From Parelaphostrongylus tenuis (lineage: Eukaryota; Nematoda; Chromadorea; Rhabditida; Metastrongylidae): 64,000 bases of DNA. The DNA is taken from the NCBI GenBank assembly GCA_019055375.1, contig JAHQIW010006948.1, positions 1-64,000 of the forward strand, given 5' to 3'. Shown here piece by piece: positions 47,691 through 59,551 of this stretch. Every line of letters begins with the position of its first letter. The first letter of the stretch is position 1. The translations under genes were made by a program, and so were the position numbers. Under the pieces are notes generated by a model, which had not been told where the DNA came from, ran no database searches, and saw nothing but the letters and a program-made list of their open reading frames with translations.

Positions 47691-49170
47691 GATCGTTTTA
47701 CCGCGATGTAGCACGAAAAATAAGACCGAGTTTCACATATTTGGCGGCCTTGTTTACCGAACACCCCACGGCGGGGAGGCGGGAAGGGGGCGGAATGATC
47801 GGTCGATAGATACGGGTTAGATGTGTATGTATAACTTGCTTTGAATGGCTAATTTTTTTTGCTCTTTTGAAGAAACTCCATATAAAAATGATTGAGTTAG
47901 ATTTTGCGAAACTTTCTCTGCACATTCAAATGCTTTTTGTGCTCCCAGCGAATTATATGCGCGAGAAAAATGAAGGCACACGGAGAGCGTGCAAAATAAT
48001 AGATTTTGAATTTTACAGCGTCATAAAGAGGTGTTTCAAAAAACTGACTACGTGAAATTGTAGCTAGAGAGTTAAGCTTTCGAATAATTACTAATACTCC
48101 TATTAAAAATTCTTGTTAAGCGAAAGGGATCGGTTCTTCTTTCGTCGCCGTCTAGCATATAAGCACCCCATCTTAGTACACCAGTTTCTGATGAATTGTC
48201 TCTGCATTGATCGACTACCACAGAATCACATGAGCTTGTAAATACAACTTCATATGTAGTCTTTACGCACATTAATGATGATGGTGGCCCAGTCCGCTCT
48301 GATAAGTCCCTGAAGATGTAATCAGCTTCAAATTTCCGCCGATCCTTCCCTCACTCATTCCATTATTTGATTGTTCCTGAATACCTTGTTTTAGGACTTC
48401 AATAACTTTGATTGGGCTTATTTTAGCCGTTTTCGAGGTTTGCTATGTTGGTACGAACGTTTCGTCAATGTCGATCGCTTCGTCGGAGCCACGAGATCTT
48501 CAAAACAGTCGAATAAAAGTGTCTATATCATGGATGGCAGCAATGTACCATCGACTGTAAGAAGACTCGGACAACATTTCGTGTTGTTAGGTCTCAATTT
48601 ACTGTGACTTCCCTCTCTATTATGAAGGGTGGCTGGATGAAGTCCGTGGGTCTGACGAGGCGAGCGAGATCGCCGAAACGTTTGTAACCACTGACTTAGC
48701 AAAACTTGAAAACGTCTGTAAGCGGTCTCTTTAACGGTGTCACTCAGATGAAATATTTCAATCTGATTTAGGCTTATAGCAAATACGGTTATTCAATTCC
48801 ACCTATGTAATGTTTCTAGACCTCTTCTATATCCTCTCATCAGTACGCCAATCCAAGCTCAATAGTGGGCATACGCGCAGCCATACCTACTAGACCAACC
48901 ATCCTCGTTACAACTTCTATCCGAATCAAACCATTGCGATTGAGTCGTTGAATCATATCACGATCCAAAAGCCTCACTACAGAAGTGCTTAATCCTTTTG
49001 AGACACATCAGCCCCAGAGAGCTACGGACGGTGTGTAGAAATGTCAGAGATGTGATTGATGTAAGCTAATAACTCACATTGACTAAGAATTCCTCTGTGA
49101 AGACAGATTGATACATTACCCTATTCTGATAACTGTATAGTTTCAACGTGTACCAGTGCCTTTCTGCAAT
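47691..49170. other. Intergenic, fold-back D relative
   Basis: The only recognised structure is the fold-back at 48440-48730. Confidence 0.4.
48440..48730. repeat. Fold-back family D relative
   Basis: GTACGAACGTTTCGTCAATG at the left and GATCGCCGAAACGTTTGTAA at the right pair imperfectly. The flanks GCCGTTTTCGAGGTTTGCT and GCAAAACTTGAAAACG also mirror each other. Same arm order as 40531-40909. Confidence 0.55.
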
Positions 49171-49410
49171 CGACGTCGTGACTGAGTGGTTGTGATGCTC
49201 GCCACGGCTTGCGCAGGCTAGCTCCCGTCCCCCAACCCTGTCAACAGTAGCGCCGTATGGAACGTCACAATTACGCTATCCTCGGAGTTGCAAGGAGACG
49301 TGCTCAACCAGTGTCTACGACGTTCAAGAAGAAGGCGAAGAAACGAACTGAATGTTGGAAGTAGTGGGATTCGCAAAGTGAAAGGAACAAAGTGAAGATT
49401 GGATTAGTAA
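49171..49410 (+). repeat. SINE family A copy 6
   Basis: Head GACGTCGTGACTGAGTGGTT, then GTGATGCTCGCCACGGCTTG, GCAAGGAGACGTGCTCAACC and a tail GTGAAGATTGGATTAGTAAA. Confidence 0.75.
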
Positions 49411-50169
49411 AAGTGTCAAAAAATGTTCTGCAATCGATAGGCCAGCTAATTCTTAAGTTGTAGCGCACTTGCAGTCGCTCACACATAAGGGCATCACGAA
49501 CCTGTTATCGTTTGATCCTATGTTGCTGAATATCACTCATCCCTCCAAGAAGTAGACTAAGAATTCGTGTAATGTATAGCAAGCTAGGGTCTCTCTCATT
49601 ATCGGAGCAAACCAGACAAAGCGCTACGCCACCTGAACTGTCATGCACCATCAGCCCCCAAATCGTAGAAGAACTTTCAATTTGTCACTCCTTATGATAT
49701 TTGGGCTGGATGAGTTTTTCCATGTTAAGTCAGATTAAGCTGCCGGTCTCACTACTGGTAGTGTCATTTCGTCAATTGTCTTAAAACATCTGTGTAACCA
49801 TACTGCTTCAAAAATCAATGGACCTTCTTTTCCACGGAGCTTCCCGTCATGGCAACAGTGCTCCATCAAACTGCTAGATGATATAGTTTACAGTCAGAAC
49901 TACAGAGCTAGTTTCCACCCTCTGAAAACTGCTGTTTCTGCTATTTATGCTACTCAAATAACTTAGTGGACTATTTAAAGAACTAACGAAGGCCTACGTA
50001 TTTGAGCATCAGTCAAAAAAGGAACCGCTTGCCGACTTGCAAAATGTGAGACGACCTGTTTGTGAACGGACATATTAACACATCCATTCAAAAAATCAAT
50101 TCGAAAATATATCTCATCGACCGTTTCATAACCTTGCTATAAGCATTCAATGTAGACTGTGAGAATGTT

Positions 50170-50300
50170 CGAAGCCTTATCGATGTAGTTACAGTAGTAG
50201 ACGTGTCAGAGCGATACCTACGTTTCGGCAGTGTCGCCCGCTTCATCAGTGGCCCATGCCCACACTGAACCCTACTTTATAGCAAGGATGGAAGTAGGAA
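50170..50300. repeat. Fold-back family D single arm
   Basis: GACTGTGAGAATGTTCGAAG, CGATACCTACGTTTCGGCAG and CGCCCGCTTCATCAGTGGCC match one arm of 40531-40909; the second arm is missing. Confidence 0.55.
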
Positions 50301-50710
50301 GAATTATCACTACCAGCCGTAATCCTCCAATAAATAAATGCTGATAGGACAATATCTGTACTATCATCATGAACAACGACTCTCCTGCTTTTGTGCTCTA
50401 TGTTTTCTCTAGAGAAATACTCTATCGGATTTTCAATTTATTATCTATGTGTTCACTTAAGTGAACAAGAAGTGGTCTGTCTGCTTCGGCAATGCATTCA
50501 TTCGCGCATGCCTTACACGATATTGAGTATTTTGCGATTGAACTCTGACATTTCCCGTTGCAGTCTTAAAGTACGTCACACAATTTTTCGAGTTACACAA
50601 ACAGTCATAGCTGAGTATGTTCTCTATTAACGGTAGAGAGCGTTAGGTACGAGTATAACAACTGTTACAGAACCTAAGAGAACATTTCTCTCTAGGCACC
50701 ATTAGATAGC

Positions 50711-50967
50711 ATGGAGGACTGTGGAACAGTAATTGTGATGTTTGGCGCGGCGCTCGCGCGATTGTTTTTCACCCCCAACATGCCAAAGCTATCAATAACG
50801 AACGTCCCCCGGAACGCCCCAGTCTAGCTATCCCGAGTTTGCTAGAGAGTGTGATCAATAAGTATTCTACGATGTTCAAGAAGAAGAAAAACGAACTTAT
50901 TGCCAGAAGTACTAGGATACACACAGTAAAAAAGAGAAAAACTGTGAGAGGATCGAATCAAGTAAAA
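50711..50967 (+). repeat. SINE family A copy 7, divergent head
   Basis: GACTGTGGAACAGTAATTGT head, AGCTATCAATAACGAACGTC, CCAGAAGTACTAGGATACAC and tail ACTGTGAGAGGATCGAATCA. Confidence 0.65.
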
Positions 50968-51457
50968 TAAATAATATAGTACATATATTTGCATATATAT
51001 ATATATATGCATGAATATATATTCAATAATTGTCGGCTCAACTGGAGTTGATGCCAATATGTGCTTACCAGACCAAACCCTTCAACGTACACCATCAGAG
51101 CAGTATGCTCCTCAAACAACTCATGATCACTTTGACGAGCAGTATATCTGAGAGATGAGAAAGCAAAATAAGAATGTTTAGGTCTAGTGAAAATACAACC
51201 GAGAAGATGGCCTGTATAACACTTCATTGCTTTGGATTGGTATAAGGGAAAGCTTACACTCATCAAAGGCTCAGGTAATATGGTGAGCTGCCAGTCATTC
51301 AGGACTCCTGTTAATCATTTAGTAATTAGTGCATGCATCGGTACAGTCTCTTCTTCGTATCGCTCACCGACTTTTGTTATCTTACTCTCCTGTCAAGAGA
51401 TACGGAGATTATAACATTATTTCATTTTTTCAATATAACACGTAAATAACACCTGAA

Positions 51458-51660
51458 CCAACATGTCATGTGGTCTATTAATGGGCTCTTGTTTAGCCAG
51501 ATACACGCAAAAGGGCTCCCGAGAGGATTGTCTAACGACGAAGGGCTCTGTATGGCTGACGAGACTGTGAGGTTGAAACTCGTGTATCGAGCTGGACAAG
51601 AGCCCATCAGCAAACCACATCACATGTTGGCTCGGATAATAATTATGAGATATATTGGAA
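51458..51660. repeat. Dispersed repeat E copy 2, palindromic
   Basis: ACCAACATGTCATGTGGTCT ... GGGCTCTTGT at the left is mirrored by ACAAGAGCCCATCAGCAAAC ... CACATGTTGGCT at the right. The interior carries GACGAGACTGTGAGGTTGAA. Confidence 0.65.
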
Positions 51661-51827
51661 TTTGAGCGTGGTTTTAATAAAGCACTCAGAATAAATATAT
51701 AATATTACAAAATACCAGCTAAGGGCAATCGAGTGTGCAACACTGTCAATTCGGTGATATTTTCACTTGACAGGCGGTGTAAAACTATCGTTCACTTACC
51801 TCGGTATAGGGAGAGTAGGGGATCACG

Positions 51828-51962
51828 AGAGCGTTGGCTAAAGACGAAGAGCTCTGCCCGATTGACGAGACTGTGAGGTTGAAACACGTGTATCGGGCTG
51901 TACAAGAGCCCATTAACAGGCCACATGACATGTTGGCTCAGATAATAATTATGAGATACGGA
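51828..51962. repeat. Dispersed repeat E copy 3
   Basis: GACGAGACTGTGAGGTTGAA, ACACGTGTATCGGGCTGTAC and CATGTTGGCTCAGATAATAA, direct orientation relative to copy 2, lacking its left arm. Confidence 0.65.
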
Positions 51963-52614
51963 GATTGTCATAATTCGTGTACGATGCCCAACATCTCTGT
52001 AATTCTTATTCTAACCGAGATCAAATCTTGTAACTCGAAAGCTCTTCCATCAAGCAAGTTGATTTCTAACCTCAGTCAGACTCCTCATCTTGAATGACCA
52101 TACTGAGTTGAACGTCAGCAGAGACACCGCCACAGTGATAATGAGATCTCCATCTGTATATCTATTACGAGCAATTTAGTCAAGGTTTTTGCTGTACCAC
52201 ATGAAAATTGAAGTGAAATAAAATTTATACGCCGTTACCATTTATTAGCTACATGGCTCTCACTTAAATCGATGGCCTTCCTGGATGTACACGCCTGCTC
52301 GTGTAGCGCCAGTCGGTGGTCGAATTAACTCCCTGAGCTTTTTACCTGGAAACATGCGTGACTAAAAATTGTCTTGTGTCCATTAATTGTCATGCTGTCA
52401 AACCATAGATTTATTAGGCTAACACTAACGAATGGATTAAGAGTTCACCTCAATAGAACTCCGTCATCACGTTGTCAGTTGAGCTTACTTTCTAGTTTGA
52501 TATCAATAGTAATTCAAAATTTAGATAATCATTAATAGAAAGAATATTCTGTTTCATTTCCTGAGTTTATAACTGAGAATTTCTAAATAGAGTTGCAATG
52601 AGTTCTGTCCCTCG

Positions 52615-53118
52615 ATGAGTCGGAGTGTCTTTTTCGTAGGTCGCTTATCCACCGACGTTAGTGTTTGTTTGCGCTTTTCCGACGGCCCCCGCTACGTTTT
52701 TGCACAATGGATTCGACCATTTGACGCCAGATTTGTTTTCTTCTGCGTTGTGTTTGGATTTATTCGGCAAACCCGAACCAATCTGTTCACACTTCTTAGG
52801 TCACTTTATAGCTGTGTAAAGTTCATTTTTAATTACTTTGATCTCTGCATGCTCTACCAGAAAGCTTTATCTTCTATCTCTTTCATGTGGACTTTACATA
52901 TGCGCCCGGTCACCAGTAGCTCGAAAGGATACCTAAACTACAGCTCACACGGCATAGTGAAATTGAGCAATTACCATCAAAGGCCACTCTTTCGTTCCCC
53001 TTACGTAGTGAAAAAGCCGTACTCTTTTCTTTTTTGTTTGGCCCATAATCCAATTTGTCCTCAGAAGCCGTTTTCCTCTTCCTTGCTACCGCGTATTCTT
53101 CATTTTTATTTGGTATAG
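52615..53118 (+). CDS. Longest single open frame downstream, unknown (167 codons)
   Basis: It starts MSRSVFFVGRLSTDVSVCLR and is hydrophobic and Cys/Phe-rich, with no recognised domain. The first 130 bp are more GC-rich than the surroundings. The second half reads as ordinary AT-rich sequence. It could be a chance frame or a degraded membrane-protein exon. Confidence 0.2.
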   Translation: MSRSVFFVGRLSTDVSVCLRFSDGPRYVFAQWIRPFDARFVFFCVVFGFIRQTRTNLFTLLRSLYSCVKFIFNYFDLCMLYQKALSSISFMWTLHMRPVTSSSKGYLNYSSHGIVKLSNYHQRPLFRSPYVVKKPYSFLFCLAHNPICPQKPFSSSLLPRILHFYLV

Positions 53119-53890
53119 ATCATTAAGAAAACCAACTATGTCGCTTATTTAGAATATTATTGTTATGCCAAAAGAGAGTTCAGATTTTGAATATGCCAAC
53201 CTAAATGTAGTTGAAGCAAGCCAAAGCGAAATGAATAAGAACGAGTATGAATCGAATCCATCTCTCTAGACGAAATGGGATGTTTCTAAAGTAAATGATC
53301 ATTCGAGGCGAACGAAAGCATGCGTTATGAGGACCGTGAATTCAAATGACTGAACACATTCTTTATGTAAAATAAAGGGCAGTTCTAAAAACAGAAAAAA
53401 TCGATTAATTCTTGAGTTTCTATTTCCATGAGGTGAACTTGTTAGCTCAGGATAACGTCACATCTTTCCATATCCGTTCTCATAGACACTCAACTTGGCC
53501 ATTCTGTCGTCACGATGCAATATGATCATAGCGATTTTCTTTGTCACACTTCTCCCAAATTCCTCTACAGCGATATTGATAACCAAATTGATGTATATGC
53601 TATTGGTAATCAACACTGTCTGACCTCAAAACATTCTTGTCTATTCTTCTTCGTTTTTTCCGCAGTCAAGATGCACTGATACCATTGCACTGTTTTTTGG
53701 GTCATAAGTGGCTAAATGATAGATCTTGTTCTATACATCTATAGAATAGGTTTGCTGTGATCGCCATGACCTTGGCAAATTGCCTCTAGTTGCTCTATGG
53801 AACACTTAATCCGAGACTCTCTGAAAGCTCGGTCATCAGCGGAAACCTTTGCAAATGTCAATCTCCTCTACTACTTCTTTTTTTTTCTCT
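53119..53890. other. Intergenic, nothing recognised
   Basis: AT-rich sequence without clear repeats, splice chains or RNA genes. Confidence 0.4.
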
Positions 53891-53917
53891 CCCTTAGCAT
53901 AGAAAGAGTGATGGCAA

Positions 53918-54035
53918 AACGGGCGTCAGTAGTGCAACGGGTTAGAGCACGAGGTTCCAGATAGACATAGATGCGGGTTTGCGTCCGCCTGACGCAAAAG
54001 TCTTGCACATCATTCTACAACAATGGGTATATTTC
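53918..54035 (+). repeat. Family C copy 4, tRNA-like core
   Basis: GGGCGTCAGTAGTGCAACGG ... GGGTTTGCGTCCGCCTGACG. The 7-bp ends GCGTCAG and CTGACGC pair like an acceptor stem. The B-box is damaged (TTTGCGTCC). The tail TCTTGCACATCATTCTACAA is shared with other copies. Confidence 0.65.
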
Positions 54036-54840
54036 TTTCTTGTTCCACACTAACCTAGTGTAAGACAGCCAATTCAAATTGTTCGCAGTAGTATCCACAT
54101 CGTGTTAGACACTCATGCGACCACGTGACCTCTATAAGGGCCATCATACTTCGGAAAAATACTAGCAGCTATCAATTTCAATCAGATGTTTGAAGCTCAT
54201 GCGAATTCTATCGATCATAATTAAATATCGCAAAATCTTTGAGCCTTCAACGATAGAACAGAAACTTTTTTGCTGCTCTTTGTATGAAATGAGATTAGTA
54301 GTGCTATTAAGAGGTGTTTGAAAAGGTATGGTCTTGGAAATTTTGTTACAATTATTGAACTTTCACCTCACACCCTGCGCCGTCATCTAATCTGCAATCG
54401 CCTTTACGATCGTTTGTGCAGCTCAGAAAATTGTGCAATCTGCTCTATCGGAATAGAGGATTTTGTATGAGTTTTGGCACAACACCTTTATTATCAGGTA
54501 GCATGAGGTGTAAATATGATGGCGAAACGGATAAATAACTTTGTGTCCTCACTGAAGAGTACCTAGATCGTGAATCAAATTTTCAAAAGTACACCTCCAC
54601 ATTTAGAACACAGTAGCATAACGGTAACGATTTTGAATTGACTGTCACGTTCGTGACGCAGAAGTGAAAAAGATCAACGCGCGAAACTCTTGAAGCTTTT
54701 GGATAAACCCCATAGATCCATAAAATGAACCGGAAGGGGAACGCGTCACTATTGCGCAAGACATATCGCCTTCTTTGATTTCTTGGAGTATAATCCTTTC
54801 ATTTCATTACTTCTAGGGCTCATTTGTGAAAAACGAAAGC
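54036..54840. other. Intergenic, nothing recognised
   Basis: No supported feature. Confidence 0.4.
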
Positions 54841-55044
54841 GCATGAACTGGTGAAACTTCATCCATCAAAGCATGATGGTGTTCGTCAGTGTTTTCTACG
54901 TTTGCAACTGCTAGTTTTCTACTGGGATTCAAAAAACTCAAAACTCGTTTCCCTTTTATTTTTAAACTCATTGAAAATATTTTATTTCGACTACACTTCG
55001 AAAAAGCTACATAAGGATCATTTCAATAGAGTAAAGTAACTTTT

Positions 55045-55383
55045 ATGAATATGTATAAAAAGCCAAGCTCTTCAAATGCCTTTGTAAAAGAGAAATTACT
55101 TTCACTCATTGGAAAAACCAGCTTTCTTTCTGAAGAATCAGAAGGAATTCAACAGAAGGAGAAAGGCAGAATTGATGGCAAATTGGCACCGCTCATGTAC
55201 ATGTACAAAGCGACAGAGGTGTTGAAAGCATGAGTTTCATAGAGTGTTGTTGCATCAGGTGGTTAGTGTAAGAATGCCGAGTGCACAGGTTAATGTGTTT
55301 GACGTTCATGAGCCCTTGGAGAATGAGCTCTGCCCCGATTTTTATAAAGCAGTTGAGATGATTGAAAGCATTTCTGGCTTATA
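55045..55383 (+). pseudogene. Coding-like fragments, unknown, possibly decayed
   Basis: A 62-codon frame (MNMYKKPSSSNAFVKEKLLS ... KATEVLKA) ends at 55233. A second frame from 55273 reads MPSAQVNVFDVHEPLENELC and ends GL at a stop near 55383. Both look protein-like but are interrupted, and no family was recognised. Confidence 0.2.
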
Positions 55384-57298
55384 GAGTAATCTATGACATA
55401 TTAAATAAGCTCTACTATCTCTCAAACAAGTCTGGCAACAACTCTTTAATTTCAAATGGAGTGATACCCTGGCTGACTTAGGGCACAAAACAAACTAGAG
55501 GACACTTGATTATTGTGACCTCTTTTAGTCAGTGCTACGACCCTTCAGGTTTGACGTAACGGACTTATTTTTTTGAAAAACCTTATTTGTGTTCGGTGGC
55601 GACAAAGCCTTTTTGTGCAAAGTTTTGAATTTTCGATCAAAATTTTTTGGCATGATCAGAAAAGTTGAATGGTGATATGTTAGCTTTTTTTCGTGTGGGT
55701 TTCTAGGAAGTAAACAACTAGGAGTAGATTGACTTCTCGATGCAGCTCCCAAGATATTTGACTTATATCTGCGTAGACATTGCAATGCTTCACAGTTGTT
55801 CATCCAGAACTCGTTCGCAGTTGATCATCATGTCTAGTAACAGCCTCAATTATTCACCATGATGAACAATCCTACACACCACATAACTCGTTTTCTCTCT
55901 GTTAACCTAATCACAACGGAGAGATCGTAAACTTTTTTGTCAGCTCTTATGCTGTCGCATTTCCTGATGACTTAAACTAATATTTGTCTTGCACTTTTTG
56001 ATTCGTTTAGCGCCCCATCTCCAAAAGAAGAGAGATTCTGCAACCTGTTGCAAAATTGATTTCGTTTAGACCAGGTGTTTTGATCGACAAGAATTTTTTA
56101 TCAAACTTCTTTTTTCTTTAGAACGATACGATATAATAACTTTATGTCTAATAATGTTGAATAATATGCAAAACGGTGGCACTGGTGACAGTTGAACACT
56201 CGTCTCTTCCTTTCCGCGGTCACGTGATTACCATTGCAGAACGGCAGCTCTTGTTCAGCTACCATTCTTTCTGCGACACGTATGGATTCTGTAACTAACC
56301 ATCCGTCAACGGTTTGCCCTGATAAGCACATATCCGAGTGAAAGAGTGATAACAGAACAGTAGCCCTCGTAGTGCAGTGCTTAGTACCTGCCGAGAAAAG
56401 GGTAAAAGTCGGGACCAATTTACATCCAACGTTAGAGTTTCGAATATCACTTGAAGTTACTGAAGTGTTTCTGAATGAGCGATAACAGAACATTCCTTCA
56501 TTTACCGTCTACGCAGTGCAGTTGTCGACCCGCATCTATTCGCAATTCTATTGAGATTTGCTTTATCAATTAGCGTCACGCGTGATTGGGTTTCGTCATT
56601 TGTGTCTAAAACCTCCATGAAACTCGGAAAGTGATGCCCACTCATGGATGGGTATCTAACCTTTTTTTGATGCCATAAATCTCCTGCTTTCGTGCAATCC
56701 CAATTTCAATCATGAGTTCCAGAATGACGGAAATTTCAATTTTTCTTCAACTAACGTGATGCTGCGACACGACATCGGTCTGAATCGTCTCAGACGAAAA
56801 CTCTTGGTTCAAGTGCTCTAACATTTATATTCTCAAGGTGCGGAGAAGGTTTCTGTTCAAATAGTTTTTTACGCTCATTTTCCCATAACGCATGTTGTTT
56901 GCTTTTCAGCAACTGTCGACAATTTTCCGATGACTAGAGTAGTTGATCCGTACAAAACTTGATACTCTTGTGGAGGAGACTTTACTAGTCATCACTCTTT
57001 CTAGACAATTAATTTTGTTTCGGAAATTTACTTCGTTCTTGATCTCTTTGATCGTATAGTAATGAAAGAAGCCGAATACAGATCTTAAAAAGGCTAGCGC
57101 AAGCGAGGAAAGCGCAAACACTTGGTGTTCTGGAACACCATAGGGTTTGATTTCATATTAAGCAAACGTTCATCCGTTTCCATTGAAGGAGTTCGACTAA
57201 CCAGCAAACTAAAGGCCAATGCGAGGGAAAATCACTGTTGCATGGATTTTGTCAGCGTCCATCATAGCGATTATTCAAAAAGTTTTTAATTATCTGCA
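55384..57298. other. Intergenic, no firm gene
   Basis: The minus-strand frames at 55525-55803 and 56101-56493 have no recognisable motif or splice support. Confidence 0.35.
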
Positions 57299-57312
57299 AC
57301 CTATGAAGATGA

Positions 57313-57610
57313 GAGCGCAAGTGGCGCAGCGGTTGGAGGTGCTTTGCGTCGCACACGAAGTCAGTGGTTCGATCTCGCGCTCACGGCTCACCAAGCCATT
57401 CATCCCTCCGGGATCGGTAAATTGGTACCAGACTGGTCTCAGTTTTGTCTGGAAGGATAAGCAGCATTGAATCGGTTTGGCGGAAGTCCACCGCGTGTCA
57501 CTGTAAAGACCAGATATGCGTTCAATCACCTCAAACGAAGTTAAAAATTGAAGAAGAATTCATGACGCGTCCATCAGCGATTGGCCAACGCCGAGAGCTT
57601 TATCCTTTAT
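57313..57610 (+). repeat. SINE family B copy 3 with target-site duplication
   Basis: Head GCGCAAGTGGCGCAGCGGTT, then GCTTTGCGTCGCACACGAAG, B-box-like GTGGTTCGATCTCGCGC, the family body and a TTTATCCTTTAT tail. Imperfect flanking duplicates CCTATGAAGATGAG (57299) and CCTATAAAGATAGG (57611). Confidence 0.85.
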
Positions 57611-57624
57611 CCTATAAAGATAGG

Positions 57625-58440
57625 TGTTCTGTGACGACCAGCACCGTCAGTGCGACTGGATCATGTCCATGCTGTTCCACTCTAAGAGCCAGGAATGTGG
57701 TGACCAACGTGTAGTTCAGTTCAGCGTGTTTCATTTCACCGAGAGCACGCGCTATGAAATCAACGTACGCCTCACACAATATTTGAATGAAAATCTCTCC
57801 CACCTCTTTCACATACTGTGTTAAGCCATTCGCTCTGTGATAAACAAACAACTACAGAGTTCTTTCTCGGCAAATGTTCTTGAATCAGCCTAACAACATG
57901 TTGTCATACCTCCCACTGCAAGTTACGGACGCTACTTTTTTCCTATTTTTTGGTATTTTTATAAGTAGAGGATGAGTGGCAGCAACTAATGATCAAATGG
58001 TAATCGATCTCTGATTCCAATCAAAGTAAACGGATTCTCACCTTCTGGAACCTCATGGAAACCGTTGCTACGCAGTCTACTCATGTCACTGATGTGCACT
58101 TATCGGCTTATTTTTTATTTTTTATTCCGCATATCAAACTACATTCCTAGTATGGTTCAACGTAAAATTCCTGACACATTTGAAAATCACCTGTTCGAAT
58201 AGTTCAAAAAAGTTTGATGCTTTTGATAAGAATTCGATATTTTACTTGTACTAGTTTCTTTCTCATTCTTAATTTTTAGAACTGTCTAGAACCTGATAAT
58301 TAGATTCTTTTAAAGAAATGCTTTCTAATCATTTACGGCAAATGACAAAATTTCTCTCAAGAAATTCTGGTTAGAAATTTTTTGTATAAATGAAATCAAC
58401 CAGGGTCCCTCAGTTTCTCTGCTATTTTCATTCGTTTTCT
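57625..58440. other. Intergenic, nothing recognised
   Basis: No supported feature. Confidence 0.4.
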
Positions 58441-58444
58441 GATG

Positions 58445-58454
58445 TATATACATA

Positions 58455-58485
<31 letters not shown>
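58445..58485. repeat. (TA)n microsatellite
   Basis: TA dinucleotides with interruptions (CATATATATG in the first part). Confidence 0.9.
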
Positions 58486-58647
58486 TCTTTGTGGTGAAGA
58501 TTCAGTGGTTTGGTTGTTTTGTTCTGCTGCCAACTCGTGTCTCGCAGCGGACAAGAGCGCAAAATTTAAATTTTTCATAAGGATTATACCAAACAGCCTA
58601 TAATATACATGTATCACTATAATAAGAAGACAATAATAATATATAGT

Positions 58648-58800
58648 CACTGATGTAGGCAATGTGCAGAACTTTCGCGTCAAGCGGGATGCGCAAATGG
58701 GCGTCAGTAGTGTAACGAATAGAACACGCATTCCCGGAAAGAGTGAGGTGCAGGTTCTAGTCCCAACTGACGCGAAAGTTTTGCACATTGCTCTACATCA
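58648..58800 (+). repeat. Family C copy 5, complete: inverted repeats around a tRNA-like core
   Basis: Left GATGTAGGCAATGTGCAGAA mirrors right TTTTGCACATTGCTCTACAT. The core has the pairing ends GCGTCAG/CTGACGC, a D-arm-like GTGT...ACAC, the anticodon-arm-like CATTCCCGGAAAGAGTG (5-bp stem, 7-base loop) and the B-box-like GGTTCTAGTCCC. The T-stem is broken and position 33 is C, so it is not scored as a functional tRNA. Confidence 0.75.
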
Positions 58801-58965
58801 ACGGGTATATATTTGAAACATCATACCACTGCTATAAGCGGTCAAATAAAAACGAATAACAATAATAATGCATACATGATTACGACATATCGTTATGCGA
58901 ACATATGACTAAGTCAATATAAGTGATGTGTTAATGGACGTATCGTCATCTGACGATACTACGAA

Positions 58966-59070
58966 TGTTATTATGACTGACAGTGTTATGGTAAGTGGTG
59001 TTATTGTAGCTGACGGTGTTATTGTAAGTGATGATGTTATTGTAAGTGACAATGTTATTGTAAGTGACGG
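58966..59070 (+). repeat. 18-bp minisatellite, six units
   Basis: Unit TGTTATTGTAAGTGACGG. Five units of 18 bp and one of 15 bp fit the interval exactly. Confidence 0.9.
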
Positions 59071-59184
59071 AGCATGACTAGGCGGCGAAGCCCGTTTCGG
59101 TTGTTGTGCTCGACCCGTGGGTGAATATAAAGTGTGTTAGCAGTGGGGTTACTACTGGTTATATTTGGGCAGAATCCCTTGACT

Positions 59185-59204
59185 GGGGGGGGGGGGGGGG
59201 GGGG
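59185..59204 (+). repeat. Poly-G run (G20)
   Basis: Twenty consecutive G, extreme for this AT-rich sequence. The length may be unreliable in the assembly. Confidence 0.9.
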
Positions 59205-59313
59205 CGAACGTAGTCTAAGTGAGTTTGCTCCACCACGGAAGCGCTATGTTCCGCTCACAATTTTATTGAGTTCATGTGACAGTTGTATAAACGCAACCTT
59301 GTGATAGCAATCA

Positions 59314-59551
59314 GTTACACGATAACGAAATTGTGTGAAGAGAGCAATAATGGATCAATTACGATTTGAGGTGAGGTGGTGTGGATGAAGTCAACGACCG
59401 TGCGGATGATGTCTCGCGATCGAACTGACTGTTGAGGTTGATGGCAGCTGGACGCCACCCTCGCCACTTGGACCATTTTCTGTCTAAGGTCCTCGAACCT
59501 CTGCGATACCACCTGCTCTTTGAGGTCATGGACGATCTGAGTTGCCTAATT
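59314..59551 (-). CDS. Coding-like fragment, unknown
   Basis: Reading on the minus strand from an acceptor-like AAATTAG: ATQIVHDLKEQVVSQRFEDL, then RQKMVQVARVASSCHQPQQS and RDIIRTVVDFIHTTSPQIV. It is helix-like, charged, more GC-rich than its surroundings, and open for about 78 codons to a stop. This could be a decayed mobile-element frame or an isolated exon. The overlapping + frame at 59432-59737 is less convincing. Confidence 0.3.

Noticed and set aside
56101..56493. 130-codon minus-strand frame
   Set aside because: Irregular Cys/Thr-rich composition, no motif and no splice support.
57290..57529. Antisense open frames over SINE B copies (also 10719-10907 and 38106-38291)
   Set aside because: They recur only because the repeat recurs. 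No start context or conservation of meaning.
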